NCBI RefSeq assembly: GCF_050948215.1
Contig: NW_027488624.1
Span: 248,001 to 312,000 of the forward strand
Direction of reading: 5' to 3'
DNA length: 64,000 nt
From: Halictus rubicundus
Taxonomy: Eukaryota; Arthropoda; Insecta; Hymenoptera; Halictidae
The notes below the pieces were generated by a model. The model ran no database searches. It was not told the DNA's origin and worked only from the letters and a program-made list of their open reading frames with translations. Below are positions 10,390-20,891 of this stretch, piece after piece. The translations under genes and the position numbers were made by a program. Numbering within the stretch: the first letter of the stretch is position 1; the number at the start of each line of letters is the position of its first letter.

Positions 10390-12057
10390 TCACAAGACAC
10401 ATTGGTACTTACGATCTTGTAGGTGGACGAAGATCTGGCGGAACATTTTCTCGATATCCGCGACGAGTACAAATTTGTGGAGGCGCCATTCTAACAATAT
10501 TCGTGAAATGTCCAGTTGCAGCTTCGGTCCGGTATGGAGAATATCGTTAAGCGAATAACCACTCGATGTACGGTGTGACGTGTTAAATACGACTCGAAGT
10601 TTAGTCGTCAAGCTGTCCTCCCGCAGAACGGCGCGATGCGGAATATACGTCCGTAAACTGTCAATGCGGTGGAGGCGCGTCATATGCCCGAATGATTCGT
10701 ATTCGCGGATGAACTGCGTATACTGTCGGTTGACCCTTTCGTCATCGCGTAGTTTAAGGGTCAAACGCTTAAGGGGCGTAGATACTCCTCGGAGGGAATC
10801 GCCGAGAAAGTCGTCGGGGAGCGGTTTTGAAAACGGCAGTCGCACGATGAATCGACCGATAGTGTCCCGCGAATATGTCGACCGGAAATGTCGCTCGCAT
10901 TCGTTCTCTAGCGGAGTAAAAGTACGCGATTCGGGGACTGCTTCCGTTTCCCAAAATCGAGACAACGCGCGCTCCAGTGGATCCACGGTTACTCCGTGAT
11001 GCGAGGTGATCGCGAAGGTGGGGGCGTCTGCAGGGTTGGTGCGTCCAGATAAGATCCATCCGAAGACGGTATTTTGTGCTACCGGTTCATTGTTCCGTGT
11101 ATTCCGGATACCTGGACGGATAACCTGGGCGAATACGTCCGCTCCGAGCAACAGCTCGATGCGTTGCTTCGAGGCGGGGGTGGGATCAGCCAGCGTAAGG
11201 TTCGACAGCTCTTGGTAAAGGTCAACGTCGATCGGCGGCGGTACGTACTGGGAGATATTCGGTACTATAAACGCGCGGGTAGAAAAGACAGACGAAGACT
11301 TCGGGGAAGTTCCTACGCGCAGTTGCACACTATAATCGACGTGACTCGTGTGCTCGCCGCCGAGGTCCGTCACCGAGATGGGCGTTCGGATTTTATGCAA
11401 TCGCAATTGTTGCACTAGGTTCGTGGAGACGAACGAAGATTGAGAGCCTTGGTCGAGGAGCGCGCGAGCCAATCGCGACTGGCCGTTCGGCGCGAAAACA
11501 GTTACTATCGCGGTCGCTAGCAGGACGGTTGTTCCGCCGTTCGTGCCGGCTTCGGCGAAGTGGGTCGCGTCATTCTCGCATGTTCCTTCACGGACCGAGG
11601 GTCGCGCTGTCTGGCCAGATGACGCGAGCGTAGGGGGTCCCTGCGCAAGGTCAGACGATTCTGCCCTCGGTGGCTTGTATGGGGCAGCTTGACTGAAATG
11701 GCCATTTGATTTGGGTCTGCTGGGGGCCCGCTGTTCCCCTCGATGCAATAACGTGTGGTGTTTCCCGCCACATTGTCGACAAACATTCGTGCTCGGACAA
11801 TTCGACACGGTATGATCGGCGCTTAGACAGTTAATGCACACATGCTGTGTTTTTATCGTTTCGAACCGAGCAAGGGGGGAAAGCTTTCGGAACGTGCTGC
11901 AATCCCGAGGTGAATGTGCTTCCTTGCATAAGAAGCATAGAGCGGAGGGACGTATTTCTTCAACTACGTGCGCGGTCGACTTTTGCCGGGAGAAACTCGA
12001 CGATTCTGCGGGGGAGGGAAGCTGCTGTTTCGGCTGACAGCGTTTCCGACAACGCAT
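10390..12057 (-). pseudogene. BEL/Pao polyprotein: knuckles, protease, start of RT
   Basis: This is a 555-codon minus frame from a BEL/Pao LTR retrotransposon. Three zinc-knuckle-like groups lie at residues ~41-105 (CFLCKEAHSPRDC, CINCLSADHTVSNC, CRQCGGKHH). They are followed by the aspartic protease (DUF1758; ALLDQGSQSSFV near residue 200 and LLLGADVF near 305) and the N-terminal part of the reverse transcriptase, ending ADIEKMFRQIFVHLQDRKY. The frame stops there, before the catalytic Y-x-DD, because the element is truncated at about 10389. Its N-terminus overlaps the gag frame by ~100 bp in a different phase, which implies one frameshift, since BEL elements normally use a single ORF. Confidence 0.88.
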
Positions 12058-12577
12058 CCGACAATGTTTCGTTTTTTATTATCGCGGAGCTGAAGCGCGA
12101 TTCGAACGACTTCCACGACGCGTATTCGCCGTCGAATTTCGGTAGTTCGACCCGTGGTAATCTTATGTGTGCGACGCTGTTTACCGGAGGTGCAGGAAAC
12201 GCTAACGATGAATTTGCCTGAGGGGGGGTCATCGGGGGTCGCAGGCGTGCGACCGCGTCCCGTAGGTAGGCCCAGCCCTCGAGGTACGCGTCCTCCATCC
12301 TATCCATGGAGTCAGCTTTAAAATACGGAACGTCCGCCTTCGATTTGTCCGCCTTTCGGTACGCCTGTAGGTAGCCGTTGAAGAGGGTAATCTGTGTCCA
12401 AGTTTCCTGGTACATGGTTAACCTGGAGTCCAAGTACTCCACCGTGTAGTTGTCCACACCTTTCTTCTTGGTGTTGGTCAGTATTTTTGTCAACTGTGTG
12501 AACGGCTGGGTTTGGCGCTCGAGGACCGCCTCGAAGGTCTCCATGACACTCGTGTTCATTGTGCAAACTGTTGTCAC
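11960..12577 (-). pseudogene. BEL/Pao Gag (DUF1759) N-terminal half
   Basis: The minus frame of 205 codons matches the DUF1759 Gag region of BEL/Pao elements. It has a helical segment rich in VEYLDSRL..YQETWTQI, then the characteristic RLPRVELPKFDGEYASWKSF motif near residues 135-155, where the family has LPxxxLPxFxGxxxxWxxF. It continues into the zinc-knuckle and protease frame at 10390-12057, but one frame off. The last ~30 residues here are out-of-frame. Together the two frames represent the 5' 2.2 kb of an element whose 3' half is gone. Confidence 0.88.
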
Positions 12578-12599
12578 TTTTGAAAGTCACGAAACACAA

Positions 12600-13620
12600 T
12601 ACGTACTCCCGTTTGAAATCGACAGTTTGTTAGCGGCCGTACACTGGTTCCGAATGTTCTTTGTCTATCCGCGTATCCGGCTCGAAGGACCAAAAACTGT
12701 TTCGCCGATACTTTTCCGGGAAACGATAAACGCCGGGATAGTGATGCAGGAAGACTAGGAACAGGAGTTTGAACCGAGGGTACCGAATTAACCGAACTCA
12801 CTGGTCAGAATTCCAAACCGGGTTTCTGCGGCTTGTTCGTCTCGTTTAATTTTTACTAATATAAATGAGCAGATCGTACGTTGCACGACTTCGCGGTTAC
12901 TCTCAGAGGAGTAACGTACATCAGAAAGAATGACAACTTGATAATGCTTCGCTTGAACTCGCAGAGGAGAGAAAACGAATGATCATGTAAGATTCGCGTG
13001 TATTCGTAGAGGAAAGTACAACGGAACTGATTTTGAATTTCTCCGAACTATGATGTTACCCGTTTGGACGGGTAACCCCACCAGTTCCACGCATGGGAGC
13101 TCGTTTCGCGGAATCTAAACACGCTCCGCTGCTAAGGTGACACGGGGGTCGCGGCGACAAACCCGAAGATACAATAATCGTGTCTAACACTATAAAAAAA
13201 GTGTAAGGAAATATTGCTTGTTCATGAAACATTTTTAAATTACAAATTAAGGTATGTTTGAGATTGGCGCGTGCGGACGCCATAATGCCTCACCGTTCTC
13301 AACCGCGCGACTGCCAATCATAGAGTGTCCCGCGACACGCGCTAGAACACTGACAAACAGCGTCTGTTGTCGAGGCTCGCGCGGGCGAAACCCTCAAGCG
13401 TGATTCGCGGAAAACAGGCTCGATCCTTCTGGAACGTTCTCGAAGTAAAAACGAAAACATCTGTGCGTGACGAACTTCCTGAAGGATCGAGGTAATAAAA
13501 CCGAGAGAGAACCGTTACTCTCTCTCTTTCTGAAAAACCCCAGTCAGCTGTGCGTTACGTAACAAGAGGCAAATTTCGAGATCGTTCGCTTATCATTCAT
13601 TTATTATATTTCTTCAACCG
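12600..13620. other. 5' flank of the BEL remnant; possible LTR from 13054
   Basis: No gene. The part next to gag is presumably the element's untranslated leader. At 13054 a TGTTACCCGTTTGGACGGGT sequence forms a short palindrome like the LTR ends elsewhere in the window, so an LTR may run to the right, but neither its far end nor a primer-binding site was found. Confidence 0.3.
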
Positions 13621-14130
13621 TTGTCTGACAAACTGAAACTTTACAGTAAGAAAATACAGTTAATTTATTGCAAATCTGCCTTCCATTCAATTCATTCATA
13701 CAGTCCGCTTTCTCCACTTTCACTCAGCATACTTTCATACCATTCCAGTTACACACTCATCCACAATCCTTTAATTCTCCTCGCGAGCTTCGTTGCATTC
13801 TTCATTGTTTCCCGCGAATCTTTCCAAGCAGGGAAAGATACGAAACAAGGTATCTCATATGAAATTTGAAGTAGAAATTCATTTTCCTAAAATTATGCTT
13901 TAATCATTTCTTACGTAAAATATTTTTACGAATTTTTCGTTCTTGATATTAGTTTTACTTTTAATATTTTAAATCTTAAAAAGCAACACTAAAGAAAAAA
14001 ATATCTGTTTAATTAGAATACGTTCGTCGGAGAATGTAACATTTGATAATCGATATGGTTCCGTGATGATTCACCTTCTCACCGACGAGAATTTCCTTCG
14101 TGGTCTTCTGCACCGACGAGATACCGTCGT
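13621..14130. other. No gene seen
   Basis: This is AT-rich spacer with pyrimidine-rich plus-strand sequence at 13680-13790. Two short overlapping frames here are low-complexity and are not supported as genes. Confidence 0.4.
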
Positions 14131-14133
14131 TGG

Positions 14134-14229
14134 TGTCACGTCTGCCGACGTGTTGCTGCGCTAGGTTATAACTAGATGTCACGCCTATCGACATGTTGCG
14201 TTAGCTTCTGAATAGATGTCGCGCCGTCG
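14134..14229. repeat. ~40-bp tandem repeat, left part, split by Transib 1
   Basis: Units start TGTCACG/TGTCGCG at 14134, 14177 and 14217 (43 and 40 bp apart) and carry GACxTGTTG and TAACTAGA-like parts. The third unit is cut at 14229 by the transposon and resumes at 18039. The next unit start is at 18065, so joining the flanks with one CGTCG restores a 39-bp unit. Confidence 0.75.
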
Positions 14230-14267
14230 CACAGTGGGCGAAAAGCCCGAAAAAGCGGCCAAAACCT
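14230..14267 (+). repeat. Left TIR of Transib 1 (starts CACAGTG)
   Basis: The first 38 bases match the reverse complement of 17996-18033 without a mismatch. The terminus is CACAGTGGGCGAAAAGCCC. Its first seven bases equal the consensus heptamer of V(D)J recombination signals. After a 21-base gap comes GCCAAAACC, which matches the nonamer ACAAAAACC at seven of nine positions. This is the expected transposase binding site. Confidence 0.93.
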
Positions 14268-14303
14268 CTAAACGTACTTTAATGCACTCAAAAATTCGTA
14301 CTC

Positions 14304-14607
14304 GGGGGTTTTCGGGGTCGCTGATTACGAATATGAAATTGAAATTCCAAAAAACAAAATGGCGGATCCAATATGGCGGACATGTACATTAAAAATGGGC
14401 GGGTCTGCTTGGAAAATGATCTATTTGGGGTCTTTGGGGTCGCTGATTACGAATATGAAGTTGAAATTCCAAAAAACAAAATGGCGGATCCAATATGGCG
14501 GACATGTACATTAAAAAATGGGCGGGTCTGCTTGGAAAATGATCTATTTGGGGTCTTTGGGGTCGCTGATTACGAATATGAAGTTGAAATTCCAAAAAAC
14601 AAAATGG
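14304..14607. repeat. ~122-bp tandem repeat inside Transib 1 (2.4 copies)
   Basis: CTGATTACGAATATGAA recurs at 14321, 14443 and 14566. Each repeat also contains AAATGGCGGATCCAATATGG, a variant of it or its remainder, and GGGCGGGTCTGCTTGG. It lies between the left TIR and the 3' end of the transposase gene. An open frame crosses it only because the unit keeps phase. Confidence 0.85.
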
Positions 14608-14740
14608 CCGATTAAAATTTAAACAACAGTCCGCATTAAATGTGTTTTGAGTGGTTGATAGGTAAAAATGTATAAATGACAAACAAAATTGCACTTTGTA
14701 TATCAACAATTAGTATAATTGTAAATTATGTACATAATAT

Positions 14741-16960
14741 TTATTCATCCGAATCGTCTTCGATATCAGATCCTTCTTCGGAACCATTTTCTTCTTGTGC
14801 AACCGTTTGCCTTTCGTTATAAGGTACAAATGGCGAAAGCAACATTTTTAGTGCTTCCGGAGACAAACTCTTCATTTTCTTTTTCGGCAGTTTCCTTATA
14901 CTTGAAATATATGGATCTGACGTCACCATAAGTCTCAAGAATACATCCTCCATGGTCTTGGTGCGTGAAGATTTCCGCGAGAAATCTTCTCGAATCCTTT
15001 TGACGTGTTTATGTGAGGCCTCTTGTGCTTCCTCTGACATTTGACCGATTGGCAGCAAAGAGGACGTAATTATTTGTGGTCCGTGAATTAAAAGTTTGTG
15101 CATCGAAGTCGGCATATAATACCAAGGATATAATTCGACAAATGTCCTAGCAGTTTCTATTGTATATTCTTTAAATTTTGATATATCTATTTTGTGACCA
15201 CTTGAGACGACTTGCAAAATAACGTGAAATCGCTTTATTAATTTTTCGTCAAGTCCTGTTATGGTCGCAGATACTTCCGGGTTATGAAAAAATCGCCGAG
15301 CCGTATTGCCGTCATTGGAACTTCCGTATCCAGGCTTTGGGCAATCCACGACTAGCCCCAGTTGTGAACGAAAACCTTTCTGTATAATGGCTTTACGGTT
15401 TTCCATTATTTCTTTATCTTTCTTGGTGCGCATCTGCCATTTTTTTATGTCCAGCCTATATGATACATGTAAGCAGCATTCGAAGAAGCGAATCCATGCA
15501 TGTAACGTAGAGAGTCCAAAATGCAAATACTCTTCATTGACTTCTTTTTTTATCATCATGTCAATTTTATTAAATTCTTTCGATGTCGCTCCACATAAAT
15601 AACAACGCTGTGTAGATGTTGTGGATGTTACAGCATTACAAATTTTACCATCTACCATCGTCATTGCCAATTTGTATGAAATAGAAATTTCTTTTCCATC
15701 TACAACTGTAGTGAAGGGAACAAGTGCCTTTATTTGCTCCTCAATATATTCCATTTCACGTACTGTTGCATCTGTATTTTCGTGCAGGAACTCAATCTTT
15801 ATTGGTCTGCAAAATCGTGGTGATGAAGGTCGTGGATTTTTCCACACTACAATTTCTGCTTTAGGTGGCTGGTTACTTGTTAACAGCTGCAGTGGCGCGA
15901 GTGTCGTTAGGAAGATGTCACCATCGAATTTACTTTCATCGGTGAATTTTTGCTTGTAGACACTTTGTCCAGAACTTCCGTCACAGCCCCACTTACAAAT
16001 TAAACTCATATGGCTTACTTCTTCTGCACTCAAACTTTTTATAACACTATTTTGGTATTTCAAAATACGTTTAATAGTGTGGTCTAATAAAGACTGTAAT
16101 TTTACTTCCGCTCTACATTCGGTAATGATAATATCCATTTTGGTTGGGTAACATTGTTGTTTCGCTTGAAATACTGTTCCATATGGCGGATACAAACAGC
16201 AATTATTTTCTTGATTTGATTCTCTTATTCCTACATACTGGCTTTTTGATAATTTATTCTCGATCAAAATAGAAAGAGCAGCATCACCGGACAACGTTGT
16301 TTCGCAATGTGTTTCTATTGCTCTTCGATACTTTGCAGCTTTGGTCGGGCTCGCAGAAGTTATATCTTGAACAAATTTCGCAGCATTTAAATTACCTGCA
16401 GCACGAAGACTCATTTGTGTGGCGTAGGCCAATGTGTCCAGCGTGAAATTTTCACGAAGGTTCTCCGTCCTTCTTCGTTTCGTCCTTACGCTAGTTGACG
16501 TAAACGGTTTACAAGGACGACCGCCTGTATTCTTTTCAATAATTCGTGGAGTGGCCACAGGTATGCGAAAAGCAATTGAAACGTTCAACCAGTCTTCAAA
16601 TTTATGGAAAAAATGTTCTTGCGTTCTATTCGTGCTTTGCCATTTTAATTTCATCTTGCTGAACAATATTTTCAAGGCTGACTTCATTTCTGCATCAATA
16701 TTTATGGAATATCCACACTTCTCGAACAGCTGCTTTTCCAGATTTTCTATTATGATGCTGAAGTTGCTATTTAGATATTTTTTCATCATCATAAATATTT
16801 CCTTTCTCGTGAATCGAACTTCTCGGTCGCAAGATCCTGAAATTAAGTGAATCGATTGCAATAACTTGAAAATTAACTTGATTAACTTGAGGCTGTTTTC
16901 TTCCACTGCGGTGGCGATTGGTTGGTTGCTTTTGGCATGGAAGTTTTTTTTTAGAATCAT
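14741..16960 (-). CDS. RAG1-like (Transib) transposase, 739 aa
   Basis: This encodes the DDE transposase expected to cut and rejoin the CACAGTG ends of the surrounding element in the nucleus. The frame is uninterrupted. Residues match RAG1 landmarks in order: first catalytic Asp in KWGCDGSSGQSVYKQ (D327), second in AMTMVDGK (D437), zinc ligands C453 and C456 in CYLC, zinc ligands H621 and H626 in MHKLLIHG (five residues apart as in RAG1 H937/H942), and catalytic Glu in SEEAQEASHK (E647). A conserved SNDGNTARRFF block lies at 548-558. The D-D gap is 110 residues (108 in RAG1) and the D-E gap 210. Length is within the Transib range. The N-terminus (to ~130) is helical and aligns with the second element's, supporting the start. 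The acidic C-tail (SEEGSDIEDDSDE) is unusual. No RAG2-like gene is nearby. Confidence 0.93.
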   Translation of the reverse strand: MILKKNFHAKSNQPIATAVEENSLKLIKLIFKLLQSIHLISGSCDREVRFTRKEIFMMMKKYLNSNFSIIIENLEKQLFEKCGYSINIDAEMKSALKILFSKMKLKWQSTNRTQEHFFHKFEDWLNVSIAFRIPVATPRIIEKNTGGRPCKPFTSTSVRTKRRRTENLRENFTLDTLAYATQMSLRAAGNLNAAKFVQDITSASPTKAAKYRRAIETHCETTLSGDAALSILIENKLSKSQYVGIRESNQENNCCLYPPYGTVFQAKQQCYPTKMDIIITECRAEVKLQSLLDHTIKRILKYQNSVIKSLSAEEVSHMSLICKWGCDGSSGQSVYKQKFTDESKFDGDIFLTTLAPLQLLTSNQPPKAEIVVWKNPRPSSPRFCRPIKIEFLHENTDATVREMEYIEEQIKALVPFTTVVDGKEISISYKLAMTMVDGKICNAVTSTTSTQRCYLCGATSKEFNKIDMMIKKEVNEEYLHFGLSTLHAWIRFFECCLHVSYRLDIKKWQMRTKKDKEIMENRKAIIQKGFRSQLGLVVDCPKPGYGSSNDGNTARRFFHNPEVSATITGLDEKLIKRFHVILQVVSSGHKIDISKFKEYTIETARTFVELYPWYYMPTSMHKLLIHGPQIITSSLLPIGQMSEEAQEASHKHVKRIREDFSRKSSRTKTMEDVFLRLMVTSDPYISSIRKLPKKKMKSLSPEALKMLLSPFVPYNERQTVAQEENGSEEGSDIEDDSDE

Positions 16961-17107
16961 GTTAAACCGGCAAAATATATTGCGCGGTTCCTGAATGCTT
17001 GACCTACCGCCGAAAATATTTAAAGGTATGAAGGATCAGGCCTCAACTGTTTTTAGGAAGTTTTTATAACTCGGAGTACCCCAAAATATTATTGTCGCAT
17101 TACCTCC

Positions 17108-17232
17108 CGCGCGACTACCTGCGAACCACGTTCCTGCCGCGCGACTACCTGCGAACCACGTTCCTGCCGCGCGACTACCTGCGAACCACGTTTCTGACGC
17201 GCGACTACCTGCGAACCACGTTTCTGACGCGC
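17108..17232. repeat. 30-bp minisatellite inside Transib 1 (4 units)
   Basis: Four head-to-tail copies of a 30-bp unit, GCGCGACTACCTGCGAACCA plus CGTTYCTGMC. The first two units end TTCCTGCC and the last two TTTCTGAC, so the array grew by duplicating pairs. It lies 5' of the transposase start. Confidence 0.9.
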
Positions 17233-17995
17233 TCAAGTTTAAGGTAGCAATTTGTCTTTTTACTTAAGAGAGCCTACAGAGATCCATCCGAAAACAGCCG
17301 AGTAGCGGCTGCTGTAAAAGCGCAAAACATCTACAATTGTGACAATTTGTAATTCTTTTATAAATGGACTTTTTCAACAACTGAGGATACTGGGAAAATA
17401 AGACTGCAGATATCTATTCAATTCACAATGACTATAAAGAAAGCATACTGAAAGTAGTATAATCACATTTTCAAAATCCATAGAAAAGAAACAATATTTA
17501 CCCTCGTTCAAGCAATCGGGCAGCTTTCGGCAGCTGGTTTTTGTAAAATTTCGAAGATAAATGTATTAGCAACACGTCAGCAAAGGAATTTTGGTGGTAC
17601 TAGGTGGAACTTTTAACTTATGTCTACGTTTCTACAATGCGCGCATCAAGTTTTACCTTCTACGTTCTCCAAAGAATATTGCCATCGTGTTACGTGATGA
17701 CTAACAATTTTGGAGAAACAAAAACATATAAACATTCTACTTACTTCCAGGAACAGCATCCATTTTGTAGAATTGAAATTGATGCACTATTTTGAAAGTT
17801 ATGCACTTTAGAAGGGGGCGTTCAATTTCTTACTAATGCGCGCGACAAATGCTCATCAAACGAAGGCTAACTTTGAACTGACTACTGAACCGTACCATAA
17901 ACTTTTTACCTTTTTCCTTGCTGGCATTAAGTGGTCATATCGTCACTGTACCCAACCCTAGAGTTACAAACTCCTAGGAGGAAGTTCATCTTTTT

Positions 17996-18033
17996 AGGTT
18001 TTGGCCGCTTTTTCGGGCTTTTCGCCCACTGTG
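17996..18033 (-). repeat. Right TIR of Transib 1
   Basis: Exact inverted copy of 14230-14267, ending CCCACTGTG and followed directly by the CGTCG target duplicate. Outside the 38 bp the two ends of the element are unrelated. Confidence 0.93.
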
Positions 18034-18099
18034 CGTCGGGATGTTGTGTTTAGTTATAACTAGATGTCGCGTTAGGCCATAAGTTGTATAATATATAGA

Positions 18100-18540
18100 T
18101 AGCCACTACATTACATCACATAGAATTCTAAGTCCCGTTATTACGTCACCGCGCTCTAGCGAGCCCCACTACGACGCGTAATACGTCACGCGCCCCTCCA
18201 CGCGATCTCCGAGCGAAGGAGGTCTGGACAATTCCCGAGAAAGTCGGTTCTCATCCGCGACCTGGTCGCGTCAACATCTCGCGTTTCTATCTTCAAGCGT
18301 TACTATATCTAGCTGTTCCAATCTTAGTATTTAGCGCCTTTGTATCTCAACTATTTTTGAATATATATACTTAGTGTTAACCATTCAAATCCTGTCATTT
18401 ATTATCCGCCAATCCCGCGCAAGAGAGTGCCGCGTCGCGCCGGTTGTAAACACTAATCACGCCAGTTATCTCGCCCTCTCGTGTCTAACAATCCAATCCA
18501 TTCGGCGAACGTCCGCACCATCTCGCGGCCGCGCAGCATC
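18100..18540. other. No gene seen
   Basis: GC-moderate spacer right of the split tandem array. It resembles LTR or untranslated retroelement sequence, but no boundary or partner copy was found. Confidence 0.35.
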
Positions 18541-18551
18541 AGGACCAATCT

Positions 18552-18624
<73 letters not shown>
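18552..18624. repeat. (GA)n microsatellite
   Basis: About 36 uninterrupted GA dinucleotides. The Glu-Arg or Ser-Leu open frames that cross it are artefacts of the repeat. Confidence 0.95.
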
Positions 18625-18626
<2 letters not shown>

Positions 18627-18629
18627 GAC

Positions 18630-19550
18630 CTAAGAGGGACAAGGACACCGACCCATTCTCCGTAGCCAATCCGAGGGATCACGGCTGCCCCATCTGCCTC
18701 TGTTTCTTGCAATCTGTCCAGGACTGTTGGTGAGTAGCATATCTACATATTTATGTGGAACCGTGGACCCGGCTAGACTTCGAACGTACGAGTCGAGTGA
18801 GCCAAATGGTTGTAATTTTGAAGCGTCTCTCCGCGGTAAAATCGCGAAGCGTCTTTACCATCGTGTAACCAACCGCGGGACGTAACATTGGCCTTCTGTT
18901 TCTTACTCCAGGCAAAATCTATCCTAGAGGGCGGTAAACAACACCGCATGTGGGGCGGCGGCACGGTGGCGCGTAGGTTACACGTTGTGCGCCTGCGCCA
19001 AGTCGCATGCGGATGGAACGAGTCGCGTTCGTCGTCGATTCTTCCTTCTTCTCCGAGTCTTCTTCGAGAGAACCTCGCTGCGCACAGACGCGTCTTGTCT
19101 TCAAAAAGTTTACTCTGCGGCGTAGTACCGCACGACCGTGCCGGCTCCGGACATTGTTGTCGCGATTCGTTCTCGGGTGTTGCGAGCTCTCCTTCGGAGT
19201 TTGTTCAATAAACCTCGTTATTTCGGTTGCTACCCGACGTGTTCATTACTCGTGAGGAGTGGGCCTCACGCGCATAACCTAGTTCCTCCTTGCCGCGACC
19301 ACGTGACGCGTCCATCTTGGGCGCAGTTCGTCGGGACATTTATTCCGAGCGTTCTCGCGAGAGGACGTGTGGCTTCCGGCCACTGGTGACCCCAATCTCT
19401 CGTTCGTTACGAGATCTACGTTCCTGGTCCCCACATCCGTGGAGGACCGTCGGAACACACCAATACGTACACCGGTACGCCATTTCCCCACACGCATTTT
19501 TCGAGCGACACATTCTCCCGTAAGGCTGGCAGTCTTTATATATATCTCGT
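18630..19550. other. No supported gene; GC-rich
   Basis: Several short overlapping frames exist in both directions, as expected for GC-rich sequence with few stops; none has a domain or splice context. At 19495-19540 a segment (TTTTTCGAGCGACAxATTCTC, then GTAAGGCTGG and TATCTCGTCG) recurs at 24213-24272. Its GCTGGCAGTCTTTATATATA-TCTCGTCG part also recurs at 23239-23270. Dispersed retroelement sequence is therefore likely. Confidence 0.4.
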
Positions 19551-19552
19551 CG

Positions 19553-19720
19553 CTGGACCGGTTCTGTTCCAGGAAAGACTGACCGGTTCTGTGCCATGCT
19601 AAAAGACTGACCGGTTCTGTGCCATGCTAAAAGACTGACCGGTTCTTTGCCATGCTAAAGCGGCGATGTCACGAAAGTGGGAACGCCGAAACCCCGGGCG
19701 TGAGCACTCTCATTCCTCTT
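19553..19720. repeat. GACCGGTTCTGT array repeat, copy 2
   Basis: Second copy of the repeat at 832-1010, with four GACCGGTTCT units, CATGCTAAA spacers and the same GGGAACGCCGAAA..GCGTGAGCACTCTCATTCC tail. Confidence 0.7.
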
Positions 19721-19739
19721 TGACAGAAGTTGTAACGAA

Positions 19740-20890
19740 TTGATACTGGCTTTACATGCCAGCGGCGCCAGTTATACACCGGTGTACTAACGAAACTAGC
19801 GCGAAGTTTGAAAGATTGAATTTACAAGGGAGGCGTATTAATATAGCAGAATAATACGAACTACTTGTATGAACGTTAAAATTAAAAAAAAAAAACTGGT
19901 TGCAAAAAATGATATTCATGAAAATAATGAAATAAATATATAAATATAATATAAAAGAAACAGAAGTAATGATTATTGAAGTTCGCAGAAAGTGAATAGT
20001 AATTTTAAAAATGTTTCTAAACATTATTATCATTTACTTCACTATTATAGATAAAGGAAGTGGAGGTATGTATTTATTACGTTTTACGAGAAGCAGTAAA
20101 TGAAATTAGATTCATAATAATACTGAAATACATTTATTAATTACTTTAAAAACAAGTAATACATATGATATAGATTTCTTTTATGTACAATTATATGTTA
20201 TAATAATATATAAAGTATAAATATGCGTACAATTAAACAGAATGTATTCAATGTTATTCTTTTATGTCCGATCATGAACGTTTGTGAATCTTTGTGATCC
20301 ATGCAATTATAAGTTAGTAGGGAGCCATGATTCAGTACTATTCGTCCACACTGACATTATTGGTGATTACAGAATGTAGATCAGAAATCTGTTAAATAAA
20401 GAGGAATCTTAATTTATTTTAAACTTTTCACATTTATTCTTTCTTCCACATACAGAAAAGTAAATTTGACAGCTTCAAAACTGTTGAATTTGTAGCGGGG
20501 CACTTGCGATCGACTTGTTAATAAACATGTACTAGAACTACTTTAACACTTATTTATTAGTATAAACGTTCTTAATACAAAGTAATATAACTCGAGGACT
20601 AAGTAATAATACGGATGTTTCCAGATCACGATCTCAATTCGATATAAAACCGTTACGAGCAAATTTCATACGACGCATACCGAGAAACACGCTACACATC
20701 CAGTTACCAACTAACCGGTTACAAAATCGACTCAGGGCTGCCAACTTAAACCTAGATGATGATTATTTTTCACAAAAACTAAGCAAAATCTCAAAATAAT
20801 ACATGCAAGTAATCATGCATACATAGCAGCAATACATACGTATTGCGACATACGATTATTTACAATACATTATAATATTGTTTACAAAGC
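19740..20890. other. AT-rich spacer, no gene
   Basis: No coding signal. A TGTAGCGGGGCAC sequence near 20492 may be the start of an LTR. The right part is presumably the 3' flank of the P-element remnant that follows. Confidence 0.4.
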
Positions 20891-20891
20891 T

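Larger units (their letters stand above)
14230..18033 (-). mobile_element. Complete Transib (RAG1-like) DNA transposon, element 1
   Basis: This is a 3,804-bp transposon with perfect 38-bp terminal inverted repeats (14230-14267 and 17996-18033) and a perfect 5-bp target duplication CGTCG (14225-14229, 18034-18038). Transib and RAG transposition make 5-bp GC-rich duplications, and the ends begin with the family's CAC. The only long ORF is a RAG1-related transposase on the minus strand. Two minisatellites lie in the subterminal regions, one on each side of the gene. The insertion site is inside a ~40-bp tandem repeat. With an open transposase, intact ends and an intact duplication it could be, or recently have been, autonomous. 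Confidence 0.93.

Noticed and set aside
10390..12057. Plus-strand ORFs at 10580-12221 as genes
   Set aside because: They are shadows opposite the BEL/Pao polyprotein, which has recognisable domains.
14373..14615. 80-codon ORF with internal protein repeat
   Set aside because: Translation of the 122-bp tandem repeat in Transib 1.
14741..16960. A RAG1/RAG2 pair as in ProtoRAG
   Set aside because: No kelch-repeat or PHD-like ORF is found within the element or near it; only the RAG1-like gene is present.
17108..17232. CRISPR-like array
   Set aside because: The 30-bp units are directly adjacent with no unique spacers, in a eukaryotic transposon.
17036..17236. Repeat protein ORF (ETWFAGSRA units)
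   Set aside because: Translation of the 30-bp minisatellite inside Transib 1; no start context and no other coding sign.
18374..18733. 119-codon ORF with long Arg-Glu run
   Set aside because: The frame is kept open by the (GA)n microsatellite.
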